Assembly (NCBI RefSeq): GCF_024584705.1
Contig: NZ_CP097384.1
Location: 5,456,001-5,520,000, forward strand
Direction of reading: 5' to 3'
DNA from: Blastopirellula sp. J2-11
GTDB taxonomy: Bacteria; Planctomycetota; Planctomycetia; Pirellulales; Pirellulaceae
Length of the DNA stretch: 64,000 nt
Shown: piece after piece, positions 19,179 through 27,978 of the stretch
How the letters are laid out: the number at the start of each line of letters is the position of its first letter
How positions within the stretch are numbered: the stretch's first letter is position 1
Position numbers and translations under genes: made by a program
The notes under the pieces: generated by a model
Told to the model about the DNA's origin: nothing
What the model saw: only the letters and a program-made list of their open reading frames with translations
The model's database searches: none

Positions 19179-20030
19179 ATGAAAAAAATCCCGATCGTCT
19201 CGCGCGAATACAAAGTGATGCTCGAACCGAAAAAGTTCGTGGATCTCGACGAGGCGGTGACTCAGTTTTGGGTCGACCTTTGCTTTTTCGCGCATGGCAA
19301 CTCGCGCGACGCCGTGCAAACGGCGTCGCTGCAACTGACGGAAGAGCGGGAGATCGTCTTTCTTGATTCGCCGGATCATGAACTACGGTTGCTGCATGGA
19401 CATGTGCTTCGCCGGCGACAAACGTGCGGCGGCAAAACGGCCGAGTACACGCTGAAGATGCGCGACGTCGATCGGTATGTCGCCTCGGGCGCCGATGTTG
19501 CAGCGGCGAAAAAAGTGAAGCACAAGCAAAAGTTGGAAGAAGATCTCCTCTTGCTTTCGAGCGACCACAGCAGGTCGCTGATCCAACATAGTCGCTTTTC
19601 GCACAGCGGCGTCGCGATTGTCAAAAGCAGTCGCGATACGCCGGCCGACGTCTCTGGGGCCGCCCGGTTGTTCCCTGGGCTCAAGCAGCTGCCGTGGAGC
19701 GAAAAAAAGCGGAAGCAGATCCCCCTTTGCGTGGTGAATGACTTTCGTCCCCATGAACGCGTTTATCGCGGCGCCGAGTTCATTTTTGGCGATAAAAAGG
19801 GGGAACGCGTCCAAGCGGAAGTCGCGGTGATCCTGTGGACCGCCGGCAGAGCAGGGGAGGTGATCGCCGCTGAATTTTCGTTCCGATACGGCGATCGCCG
19901 CGAACGCTATCCGGCCGCGGCGGCGGAAATGGCGAAAGACTTTTTTGAAGCGACTGCTCAACTTTCGGCTTGGGTCCGTCCCGCCGCTCCCACCAAAACG
20001 GCGATCGCCTATGGGGCCAGCGATAAGTAA
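19179..20030 (+). CDS. Protein of unknown function, possibly CYTH-like
   Basis: I do not recognise this 283-residue soluble protein. The first half has alternating charged strands (SREYKVMLEPKKFVDLDEAV, ELRLLHGHVLRRRQTCGG, AEYTLKMRDVDRYV). This recalls the CYTH/triphosphate-tunnel pattern of basic strands, including a possible EYKVML start like ExExK, but the pattern is incomplete. A basic stretch (KKVKHKQKLEEDLLLL) and a second half ending RYGDRRERYPAAAAEM follow. There is no signal peptide or membrane segment. The neighbours (epmA, fumC) do not suggest a role. Confidence 0.6.
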   Translation: MKKIPIVSREYKVMLEPKKFVDLDEAVTQFWVDLCFFAHGNSRDAVQTASLQLTEEREIVFLDSPDHELRLLHGHVLRRRQTCGGKTAEYTLKMRDVDRYVASGADVAAAKKVKHKQKLEEDLLLLSSDHSRSLIQHSRFSHSGVAIVKSSRDTPADVSGAARLFPGLKQLPWSEKKRKQIPLCVVNDFRPHERVYRGAEFIFGDKKGERVQAEVAVILWTAGRAGEVIAAEFSFRYGDRRERYPAAAAEMAKDFFEATAQLSAWVRPAAPTKTAIAYGASDK

Positions 20031-20165
20031 ATTGCGACCTTGGTCTCGTGAGATTTGCTTCGCCGCCGGTTTTCGGTTCCCGTCGTCAAAGGTAAGATGA
20101 CGGCAATCAGGCCGAGTTTTTCTGTCGCCTGGCGATTCAGCCCCCATCTCTTGGAAATCCGCCAC

Positions 20166-21590
20166 ATGTCCGAATATCGCATCGAAAAAGACTCGATGGG
20201 AGACGTTAAGGTCCCCGCGAAGGCATACTACGGCGCCCAAACGCAACGGGCCGTCGAGAACTTTCCGATCTCGGGCTGGACGTTGCCGCCGGCTTTGATT
20301 CACGCGATGGGCTGGGTCAAACATGCCTGCGCCGTCGCCAATCGCGACTTGGGCAAACTGACCGGCACCGGCAAAAATCCACTCTCCGACCAACAGGTCG
20401 AAGCGCTGTTGAACGCCGCGATTGAAGTTCGCGAAGGAAAATATGACGGCGAGTTTCCGATCGACGTCTTCCAGACCGGCTCCGGCACTTCCAGCAACAT
20501 GAACGTCAACGAGGTGATCAGCAATCGCGCGATCGAGATCCTCGGCGGAGACCGCTTCGTCCAGGCGAAGCCGGTTCATCCCAACGACCATGTCAACATG
20601 GGCCAAAGCACCAACGATACGTTTCCCACCGCAATTCATGTCGCCGTCGCGATGCAGATCGAAAATCATCTGCTGCCGGCGCTCGAAAATCTGCATGAGT
20701 CGCTCTCCAAAAAAGCGATGGAGTGGGACAAGATCATCAAGATCGGCCGCACCCACTTGATGGACGCGACGCCGCTGCGACTAGGGCAAGAGTTTGGCGG
20801 ATTCGCTCGACAGATCGAGTTGTCCATCGAACGTGCCCGCGTTGCGCAAGACGCCGTTTTGGAGCTTCCCGTCGGCGGCACGGCGGTCGGCACCGGCATC
20901 AATACGCATCCTGAATTCTCGAAACGAGTCGCCGTCGAACTGGCGACCGGCACCGGCATTCCATTTGTCGAAGCGGTCAATCACTTTGAGGCCAACGCAC
21001 AGCGTGACGGCCTGGTGCAATGCCACGGCATTTTGAAGACGATCGCCAATACGCTGTTCAACGTCTCCAACAACATCCGTTGGCTCGGCAGCGGCCCGCG
21101 TTGCGGATTCTTTGAAGTCGTGCTTCCCGATCGGCAGCCCGGCAGTTCGATCATGCCCGGCAAGGTGAACCCGGTCATGTGTGAAAGCATGATGCAGGTT
21201 TGTGCCCGAGTGATCGGCAATGACGGCACGATCACCATGAGCGGCGCCACCGGCGGCAATTTCCAATTGAACATCATGATGCCGGTGATGGGGCAAACGA
21301 CGCTGGAAAGCATTCGCTTGTTAGCCTCATCGTGCGACGCCTTTGTCGAATTCTGCAGCGATGGGCTCGAAGCGAACGAAGAAGCGTGCAACGCATCGGT
21401 CGAGCAAAGCTTGTCAATGTGCACCAGCTTGAACCCGCTGATCGGCTACGACAAAGCGGCCGCCATGGCGAAAGAAGCGTTCAAATCGGGCAAGACGATT
21501 CGCGAACTTGCGAAAGAGCAGGGGGAGATCGCCGAAACGGATCTGAACAAGGCGCTCGACCCGTGGCGCATGACCTTCCCACACGAATAA
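20166..21590 (+). CDS. fumC: Fumarate hydratase class II
   Basis: This enzyme of about 474 residues interconverts fumarate and malate in the citric acid cycle. The N-terminus reads MSEYRIEKDSMGDVKVPAKA, and YYGAQTQRAVENFPISG follows. The superfamily signature GSSIMPGKVNPV near residue 320 carries the catalytic Ser loop, and QTGSGTSSNMNVNEV and GRTHLMDATPL are the other active-site segments. The open frame extends 37 codons upstream, but the start at 20166 gives the family-standard N-terminus. A terminator-like structure follows the stop. Confidence 0.95.
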   Translation: MSEYRIEKDSMGDVKVPAKAYYGAQTQRAVENFPISGWTLPPALIHAMGWVKHACAVANRDLGKLTGTGKNPLSDQQVEALLNAAIEVREGKYDGEFPIDVFQTGSGTSSNMNVNEVISNRAIEILGGDRFVQAKPVHPNDHVNMGQSTNDTFPTAIHVAVAMQIENHLLPALENLHESLSKKAMEWDKIIKIGRTHLMDATPLRLGQEFGGFARQIELSIERARVAQDAVLELPVGGTAVGTGINTHPEFSKRVAVELATGTGIPFVEAVNHFEANAQRDGLVQCHGILKTIANTLFNVSNNIRWLGSGPRCGFFEVVLPDRQPGSSIMPGKVNPVMCESMMQVCARVIGNDGTITMSGATGGNFQLNIMMPVMGQTTLESIRLLASSCDAFVEFCSDGLEANEEACNASVEQSLSMCTSLNPLIGYDKAAAMAKEAFKSGKTIRELAKEQGEIAETDLNKALDPWRMTFPHE

Positions 21591-21622
21591 TCGTTAACCA
21601 GCTGGTTTTGCCGAACCAAACG

Positions 21623-21674
21623 TCCCGACATACGGTAATGAGTTATGTTACTCGGCCGATTCGGGACTTTTTTT
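21623..21674 (+). terminator. Probable terminator after fumC
   Basis: GTCCCGA (from 21623) pairs with TCGGGAC (ending 21667) across a long loop, followed by seven T residues that run into the next ATG at 21675. The long loop makes it weaker than the other terminators here. Confidence 0.55.
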
Positions 21675-22421
21675 ATGCCGCAACTGCGACAATTCGCAGC
21701 TCTCGTGACGCTATTGCTAGCGGCGGCGCCGGTCTACGCCGAGCCCAACGCGTTTCTGTCAGGCGTAGCGAAGTGGATCGCCCTGGAAAATATTCCCCCA
21801 ACCTATAGCGACGATCGCAAGTGGGGCGGGCAAAAGGATTTCACCAAAGGGGTGAAATTCCGGGGCAGTTTCAAAGACTTTCGAGTCGAGCGACGTAAGA
21901 AGCCGGAGAATCACGGCACTTGGAAACGGTATCACGTACAGATCATCCATCCAACGGACGATATCCAAGTCGAAGTCGATTCGCTCGACGTCCAAGGGGA
22001 CAAGATCACCACGCGGCTCAGCGTCATCGTGAAAGTCACCGCCGAAGCCGAACTGCAAGAATGGAACCGCGGCGTTCGCCTGATGGGGATCTCGGCCGTC
22101 GCCGACGCGACGATTCGGATGACGCTCGACTGCGAGACCAAAGTCAAATGGAACACGCTCGGGCTGCTCATCTCGGGCGAGTTACAACCGCAAGTCACCG
22201 CCGCCGATCTCACCATGCTGCAATTTGAACTCCAGCGAGTCGGCTTGGCCAACGGCCAATTGATCGAAAAGCTGGGGCACGAACTGAAAGACGAAGTCGC
22301 GGAGAAGATCGAAAGCTACGAGCCCAAGCTGGTCGAAAAAGCGAACAAGACGCTCGATAAAGAGATCGCCAAGGGACGCTTGAAATTTGATCTGGAACAA
22401 TGGGTGCGTCAGCAATTTTAA
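21675..22421 (+). CDS. Exported protein of unknown function
   Basis: The protein has about 248 residues and starts with a signal peptide (MPQLRQFAALVTLLLAAAPV, cleaved near VYAEP). The mature part has paired strands (VKFRGSFKDFRVERRKK, IQVEVDSLDVQGDKITTRLS, VKVTAEAELQEWNRGVRL, ATIRMTLDCETKVKW) and a C-terminal helical tail rich in Lys/Glu. The strand pattern recalls lipid-binding tubular (SMP/BPI-like) or DUF4403-type proteins, but I cannot assign it. An in-frame ATG at 21645 would add ten residues ahead of the same signal peptide. Function unknown. Confidence 0.6.
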   Translation: MPQLRQFAALVTLLLAAAPVYAEPNAFLSGVAKWIALENIPPTYSDDRKWGGQKDFTKGVKFRGSFKDFRVERRKKPENHGTWKRYHVQIIHPTDDIQVEVDSLDVQGDKITTRLSVIVKVTAEAELQEWNRGVRLMGISAVADATIRMTLDCETKVKWNTLGLLISGELQPQVTAADLTMLQFELQRVGLANGQLIEKLGHELKDEVAEKIESYEPKLVEKANKTLDKEIAKGRLKFDLEQWVRQQF

Positions 22422-22870
22422 GCCGTCTCAGGTTCCTGATCCGTCTTCACGTTAGGTTGCTGCTTTACCAGAGTAGCGCCCAGCGCCGCGAGCGGCAGAT
22501 ACAGCAGCAAATCGACATAACCAAACCAAGCGGGATGCGGGATGTCTTGCAAATTCAGAGCCCCGGCGGCAAGCGTCAGCGATCCGACAATCAATGCCGC
22601 CGTATACCGGAAGGGACGAGCAATCGCCGCAGCAATCCAACCCGCGACCAAACTGTGTGCGCCATGGGCCGCCAAGGCAAACAGAAACGCTCCCATCGGC
22701 AAGCCGCCGATGAACTGGGCGACGGCGGCCTGATCGTTCCAGTCCATTCCATCCGGCGGAACATAGAACAGGAGCGACGTCAGCACGATCATTAGGTTGA
22801 CCAGCGAGCCGGTCAAAAATCCGGCAAAGACGCCGATAATGATCCAAAAAATCGTCTTCCCATTCAGCAT
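22418..22870 (-). CDS. Small membrane protein
   Basis: The 150-residue protein has four predicted membrane helices: KTIFWIIIGVFAGFLTGSLV, then LMIVLTSLLFYV, then AFLFALAAHGAHSLVAGWIA, and a last pair around YTAALIVGSLTLAAGALNL and FGYVDLLLYLPLAALGATLV. I do not recognise the family. The ATG at 22870 lies 10 bp after the stop of the DUF423 gene, so the two probably form an operon. Its 3' end overlaps the convergent gene's stop by 4 bases. Confidence 0.65.
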   Translation of the reverse strand: MLNGKTIFWIIIGVFAGFLTGSLVNLMIVLTSLLFYVPPDGMDWNDQAAVAQFIGGLPMGAFLFALAAHGAHSLVAGWIAAAIARPFRYTAALIVGSLTLAAGALNLQDIPHPAWFGYVDLLLYLPLAALGATLVKQQPNVKTDQEPETA

Positions 22871-22880
22871 TGCAAACTCG

Positions 22881-23300
22881 CTATTCTGCGTCGGAGCCAT
22901 GCGGTCGAGCCTGCAATCCGGCAACGATGAAAGCTCCCCATCCGATCAAATAGGCCATGCCGCCAAAAGGTACGATCATCGCCAGCGATTCGTTTTGGGT
23001 GAACGCCAACGCGTACAGCGTTCCAGAAAAGGCGAGGATGCCGGCGAAGAAGCACAGAGCCGAGAAGATCGCGGCGATTCTGCCTCGATCGCTGGCCAAC
23101 AACAGCACGCCGACGCCGATCAGCGCCGCCGCATGATACATCTGATAGCGCACGCCGATTTCCAGTCGCTCTCGTGGTTTCTCGACATCGATAATTTTCT
23201 GGGCCTCGAGATGCGCCTGCAGCGAGTGATCACCCATTGCGCCGGCCGCGACGCCGGTCAGACCGCTCAGCGCCGCCAACACGAGAACAAACTTCGCCAT
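22881..23300 (-). CDS. DUF423 family membrane protein (YgdD-like)
   Basis: This 139-residue protein has four membrane helices and the DUF423 hallmarks: an N-terminal LAALSGLTGVAAGAMGDHSL, then RYQMYHAAALIGVGVLLL, FFAGILAFSGTLYALAF, and a C-terminal PFGGMAYLIGWGAFIVAGL. The length is typical. The molecular function of the family is unknown. A second small membrane-protein gene follows closely downstream. Confidence 0.88.
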   Translation of the reverse strand: MAKFVLVLAALSGLTGVAAGAMGDHSLQAHLEAQKIIDVEKPRERLEIGVRYQMYHAAALIGVGVLLLASDRGRIAAIFSALCFFAGILAFSGTLYALAFTQNESLAMIVPFGGMAYLIGWGAFIVAGLQARPHGSDAE

Positions 23301-23353
23301 GATTCCGCCCTTTGAAGAAGTAAATTGTCTGGCCCCAGTTTACACGAAATTGG

Positions 23354-23409
23354 ACGAGCGCAAAAAGACGCCGCCGCAGTCGCACTACAAGAGTGCGACT
23401 AACGGCGGC
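23354..23409 (-). terminator. Rho-independent terminator of the secretin gene
   Basis: On the minus strand a long stem with arms around 23392-23409 and 23370-23386 (GCCGCCG and AGTCGCACT pairing with their complements) is followed by CTTTTTG. It lies about 30 bp after the secretin stop. Confidence 0.75.
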
Positions 23410-23440
23410 CGGAGGTCACGCTTCTTCCAATTTCTGTCGG

Positions 23441-26400
23441 CTAGCCGCCTATGTCGCCCAAGCCAAGTTTTTCTTCTTCTTCTTCCTGAATGATGATTCG
23501 CGGAGTCACCATCATCATCAAGCTTTGCGTCGAGCGACCGATACCAACGTTGCGGAACAAGCGGTTGATGTAAGGCAGTTTGCTCACAATCGGCACGCCC
23601 GCTTCGCGACGTTCTTCGCTCAAGCGTTTGATACCGCCCAAGAGCACCGTACCGCCGTCGGGAACGCTGACCGTGGTGGTCACCGTGATAATCGAGAACT
23701 CCGGTTGTTGAACCGTCGTACCGGTCATCTGTTCTTCTTCGTTGTCGGTGGTCGTACCGCCGTCCGCCGCATCCGGATCTTCCACCGTTGAATCGGCTCG
23801 TGAGGAGGTCGTTCCCTCGAAGGTGAACGTGTCCACTTCGCCGATCTGGCTGAACATCGGAACCAGCGTCAAGCGTACAAAGCGACGATCGGCGGAAACA
23901 ACCGCTTGGACCGTTAGCGAAGTGCCTTCGTTAAGCACCACGATCACCGGCTGTTGAGCCGCCGCAAAGTCGCCCACCACCGGCGTAACGCTGGTGACGA
24001 ACGGACGCTGCGTCGAGTCAGTGACGAAGGCCGTTTGACCGTTGAACAACGTGACTTTCGGAGCTTGCATTACGTTCGACCGCAAGTCGCTTTGGGCGGC
24101 CTGCATGACGAAGAACGCTTCAATGTCGCTCAACATGGCGAAGCCGAAGCTGCCGCCGATCGAACCCGCCGCAGCACCGAGACCGCCGATGGCAGGCACC
24201 GTATTGCCGAAGCTGTTCTGTGAGAAGGACAAGTCGAGATCGGAGGTCGGGTTACCCGTTTGATCCAAACCGATCGTAATACTCGGGCTACCGTCGCTTC
24301 CGCGATTGGTGCCGATGCCGGAGGTGTTGTCTTTGATGTCGAGATCGAAGTCGATACCGATACGTTCAAAGAAGTTGTCGTTCAACGTGATGAAGCGAAC
24401 TTCGATCGTCACCTGCAAGTCTTGCAGACGTCGCAGTTGCTCTAACAAGTCGGCGATCTTGTCGTGAACTTCCTGCGTCTGGCTGACAACCAGGCTCAGG
24501 TTGGTCGCGAAAGGTGAGACGGCGCCGGGGCCCCCCAATTCTTCCCACGACTCCGGTTCGATCGTCGTGGTGATCAACTGAATCAGCGAGTCAAAGTCGG
24601 GCTGAACGCCGCCGCCCATGCCGCCAGGACCGCCCATGCCGGGGAAACCGAAATTACCACCCTGCGGCGTGCCTGACTGAACCTGACCGCTCCCCATTCC
24701 CACGCCGGGGATGAGTCCCGGCGGCAGATTTTGTCCCAGCACTCCACCGTTCGTATTTCCGCCGCCGCCGGCGAATGTGCCCATGCCGTTGGCCGCCGGC
24801 AACGATTGAACGCCGCCGTAACCGATCGTTTCGTAAGCCGATTTCAAGGCGCCAGCCAAACCAAGGTTGTAGCTCGGCATGAAGTTCGGAATCGGAATCA
24901 CCAGGTCCGCTACCTGATAAGTCTGTTGAATCATCTTACGGCTGCGGAACGATTCGCCGGTGATTTTCAGGGCTTCCCCTTCGATCACATACGCCAGGCG
25001 AAGCGGCTGCAGGATATGCAACAAAGCGCTTTCCAGGCGAACCGGCGTGTTCATGTTAATCGTAATTTCATGGCTCGGGGTCACCCCTTCGCTGCGCAGG
25101 CCTGCTTCATCAATGATGATGTTGATCCCGACGACGCTGGCCAGCGTGTCGACGACCGTTTGCAGCGGCTGCTTATTGAACTTCAAGTCGACCGGAGCTT
25201 TGAGAGCTTTGCGAATGCGAATCTCATCGTCGGTCATCTGAGCCGTACGTGCGTCATACTTCTTACGCGACGCGGTCAGTTCTTTCCATTGTTGAGCATC
25301 GGAGAAGGTGATCGGATTTCGGTCGTCGTAAGGAATGGCCGATTCTTCCGTACTCATCATCGCGTTGATAAAGCCCGATTCCTTCTTATCCGCCAAAATC
25401 ATGTTGTTGTGCATCCGGCGAGCCGTCTTCGCTTTCCACAACATGTTTTGCACGATCGGTTCGTTCGGAGCAATTTCGCGGGCCTGACGAGCCAGAACTT
25501 CCGCTTCTTCCCAACGCAACTGATCCATCAACTCGTTGAACTGATCCGTAATCTTGACCAAGCGTCCTTCGATTTCGACCTTGATTTGGCGGTTCTCGCT
25601 GATTGATTCGTCAATCGCGCGATTCTGCTCATCCAGTTCGATTTGAGCTCGGTTGATCTCGATATAGTTCTTCAGCCCTTCCGAGCTGCGATCGATGCGA
25701 GCCAGCAACTGATCTTTCACTTTGGAATCAACCGCCGAATCGGCGACCCGCTGGCGCACTTGCACCAACAATTCCAAAGCCCCCTTCGGATTGCTTTCAC
25801 GCATGCGGTCGGCGTTCGACTGTTCGCGAGTCACCTCGGCGAACAACTGACGCTGCAGAACTTGCTGTTCGGCGTCGACAGCTTCCAGCGGCGAAGGAGC
25901 GCTGCTGGTTTGCTGAACTTCTCGGCCGAGCGGCTGCGTGCTGTAGCGTAGATAGTCTTGCAAACGCTGACGACTTTGCGGATCCAGCGAATCTTTATGC
26001 TTCCAGGCCGCCTCAAACATTTGACGAGCGCGAACCTTGTCCCCCATCTTCAGAGCAAGTTCGCCGTCGCCCATCAGCTGGAAGCCGGGATTATCGCCGC
26101 CTGCATTCCATTCGGCGTTCATGTTGGCGCCGGCGGGAACGTTGCGAGATTCGTCAAATTCCGGTTGATAGATGCTTTGCGACCCGGCGAATCCGGCCGT
26201 CGCTTCGCCTGAAGCCAGGCGAACGCCGCCGCGGGCGCGATCCAACTCCATCATCATGATTTCAGGACGCAGATCGCCTGCAACGTATTCGCGAGGATTG
26301 ACCCGAATGCCTTTGGATTGTTCAAAGTACATTTCGGCGGCGGCCAAGTTGCCCCCGTCCATCGCGGCTTTGGCTTGCGCCAAAACGGCTTGCTGTTGAT

Positions 26401-27451
26401 CGTGTGCCGAAGCTCCAGCCGGTACATTGGCCGGCGGAATATTTCGCATCGGAGCGGCGCCGACGTTCTGCGAACGACGCGCGATTTCGCTTTTCAACTG
26501 ATCCGGCGTAAAGCGAGCTTCGCTGTAGTCGCCCCCCAACTGTTCGGCCTGGCGAATCAATCGCTCGGCGTCACCCAGTTGATCGTAGGCGATCAGTCCC
26601 GCCGCTTGTTCCAGCATGACAGCCGAGAACATCTTGCCCGCCTGAGGTCCCGGAGGATTTCGGTAGACCGTTTCGGTGCGATGAATCAGCTCGTCAATTT
26701 TTTCCGGAGAATCTTGGCCGGCCGGGAAGATCACACCCAAGCTGCGAGCCTGATCGACCAGGCGGCGTGCGACCGCCATGTTGCTGCGAGCCAGTTCAAG
26801 CCGTGCGTCTAGCATCAACTTTTTCGCGGCGTCAGGGCCAGACGATTGGAAGCTGCTAGGACCAAATTGATTCGCATAAGGATTGTCAACGGAAGAAGGC
26901 TCGGCGACCGGCGGCGTTCGCGTCGGTGCGCTTTGCGGCATCAGCATGCTCGGCTGAATGCCGGCCGTGATCAAGTCTTCGCGAAGACTTTCGGTGTTGT
27001 AGGCGCCGGGAGCGAACTTAAAGTCCAGCTTGGCGGCCTTGTGATACAGTTCGACCGCAGCCAGCGATTGGCCATTGGCCAGAGCTGTGCGTGCCTGACC
27101 GATCAAGGTCTCCGCTTCCAATTGAGGATTGCCTCGCATGGCGGCGGTTAGCTCGTTTTGCCCAGGCAGTTTTGCGAAGCGTAACTCCTCCAGCGCGGCT
27201 TTCGCCTTCGCCGGAGTGTCGCGAAACTTGTCATACAGAGGATCGTTCGGCGTTTGGAACTGCGAAGCGCCGTTGATCAACGACTCCGCTTGATCCAAGT
27301 CGCCGTGTCGCATCGCCTGCCGAGCATCGCGAAGCATTTCTTGCTGTTTTCGCAGGTCGACTTGATTGCCGAAGTCCTGTGCCTTGGCGCTGGACCACAT
27401 GAGTGCGGTCGCAACCAGGCAATACGTCAACGATTTCACGGCGGAATTCAA
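23441..27451 (-). CDS. Very long secretin (GspD/PilQ superfamily) with N-terminal repeats
   Basis: The predicted protein has 1336 residues, about twice the usual GspD. A signal peptide ends near SSAKAQ. About residues 30-480 hold at least five degenerate helical repeats of the type AxxxLxxGxxxxAExxxxxA (DARQAMRHGDLDQAESLING, QARTALANGQSLAAVELYHK, DARLELARSNMAVARRLVDQ, QAKAAMDGGNLAAAEMYFEQ). A charged, probably coiled-coil part follows. Next comes a secretin N0/STN-like domain (DLKFNKQPLQTVVDTLASVV), then a Gly/Met-rich loop, an N-domain, and the secretin channel domain ending with VPDGGTVLLGGIK and MMMVTPRIIIQ. It would form an outer-membrane pore. No other secretion-system gene is adjacent. 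The TTG start at 27451 has a perfect AAGGAG seven bases upstream and gives a clean signal peptide; an in-frame ATG at 27529 does not. Confidence 0.88.
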   Translation of the reverse strand: MNSAVKSLTYCLVATALMWSSAKAQDFGNQVDLRKQQEMLRDARQAMRHGDLDQAESLINGASQFQTPNDPLYDKFRDTPAKAKAALEELRFAKLPGQNELTAAMRGNPQLEAETLIGQARTALANGQSLAAVELYHKAAKLDFKFAPGAYNTESLREDLITAGIQPSMLMPQSAPTRTPPVAEPSSVDNPYANQFGPSSFQSSGPDAAKKLMLDARLELARSNMAVARRLVDQARSLGVIFPAGQDSPEKIDELIHRTETVYRNPPGPQAGKMFSAVMLEQAAGLIAYDQLGDAERLIRQAEQLGGDYSEARFTPDQLKSEIARRSQNVGAAPMRNIPPANVPAGASAHDQQQAVLAQAKAAMDGGNLAAAEMYFEQSKGIRVNPREYVAGDLRPEIMMMELDRARGGVRLASGEATAGFAGSQSIYQPEFDESRNVPAGANMNAEWNAGGDNPGFQLMGDGELALKMGDKVRARQMFEAAWKHKDSLDPQSRQRLQDYLRYSTQPLGREVQQTSSAPSPLEAVDAEQQVLQRQLFAEVTREQSNADRMRESNPKGALELLVQVRQRVADSAVDSKVKDQLLARIDRSSEGLKNYIEINRAQIELDEQNRAIDESISENRQIKVEIEGRLVKITDQFNELMDQLRWEEAEVLARQAREIAPNEPIVQNMLWKAKTARRMHNNMILADKKESGFINAMMSTEESAIPYDDRNPITFSDAQQWKELTASRKKYDARTAQMTDDEIRIRKALKAPVDLKFNKQPLQTVVDTLASVVGINIIIDEAGLRSEGVTPSHEITINMNTPVRLESALLHILQPLRLAYVIEGEALKITGESFRSRKMIQQTYQVADLVIPIPNFMPSYNLGLAGALKSAYETIGYGGVQSLPAANGMGTFAGGGGNTNGGVLGQNLPPGLIPGVGMGSGQVQSGTPQGGNFGFPGMGGPGGMGGGVQPDFDSLIQLITTTIEPESWEELGGPGAVSPFATNLSLVVSQTQEVHDKIADLLEQLRRLQDLQVTIEVRFITLNDNFFERIGIDFDLDIKDNTSGIGTNRGSDGSPSITIGLDQTGNPTSDLDLSFSQNSFGNTVPAIGGLGAAAGSIGGSFGFAMLSDIEAFFVMQAAQSDLRSNVMQAPKVTLFNGQTAFVTDSTQRPFVTSVTPVVGDFAAAQQPVIVVLNEGTSLTVQAVVSADRRFVRLTLVPMFSQIGEVDTFTFEGTTSSRADSTVEDPDAADGGTTTDNEEEQMTGTTVQQPEFSIITVTTTVSVPDGGTVLLGGIKRLSEERREAGVPIVSKLPYINRLFRNVGIGRSTQSLMMMVTPRIIIQEEEEEKLGLGDIGG

Positions 27452-27458
27452 CGCGACT

Positions 27459-27464
27459 CTCCTT
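27459..27464 (-). promoter_or_regulatory. Shine-Dalgarno site supporting a TTG start
   Basis: AAGGAG on the minus strand lies seven bases before a TTG codon at 27451. Translation from that TTG begins directly with the n-region of a signal peptide. This decides the start in favour of TTG over the upstream ATG at 27529. Confidence 0.7.
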
Positions 27465-27529
27465 GTCTGATTGAAATGATTGGGGCGTTCAACCGCCCGC
27501 CAAATCATCTGAGGAATTCCATTTTCCAT

Positions 27530-27901
27530 CTGTTTATCTCACGCCCCCAAGTGCGACTTGCTTTCCGTCCCGCAACATCCGGCAAATCGGCCCATTTCCC
27601 ACCGTCGTGGATCCACGCGGATCTCGACGACCGACGGAACATTTCCGTACGGGTCCTGGTAGCGGTGGGGTTAATTACGGATTATCTCTAACCGCGTCAA
27701 GCTCAACTTCTGCGCAATCGATACAGATTCCCGCGTAATTGACGACGAGGTTGCTAGCAAATTTCCAGGCCCATTTCTGGCGCCCAGCATTCGCCGCAGG
27801 TAAATACCGGCGATCCGCCTTCCAGCACAAGGCCAGTTTCCTCGATTTTTGCGACCGCTCAGCGCGGCGATGCTTCCCTGCAGGCAATTCATTCGCTCCG
27901 T
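27530..27901. other. Divergent intergenic region, no gene seen
   Basis: These roughly 370 bases between the divergent secretin and transglutaminase-like genes hold no recognisable gene. An open frame on the plus strand runs into the next gene but has no supporting features ahead of the signal peptide. Promoters for both directions are expected here. Confidence 0.45.
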
Positions 27902-27930
27902 TTGAAGCGAATTGCGGCGATGATTACAAT
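27902..27930 (+). promoter_or_regulatory. Probable sigma-70 promoter of the transglutaminase-like gene
   Basis: TTGAAG (27902-27907) and TACAAT (27925-27930) are separated by 17 bases, with the start codon about 48 bp downstream. Confidence 0.45.
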
Positions 27931-27978
27931 GATCGTTTGAATGTCTCTTTGTCACGTGATCGCCAAGAGTCCCACCGT

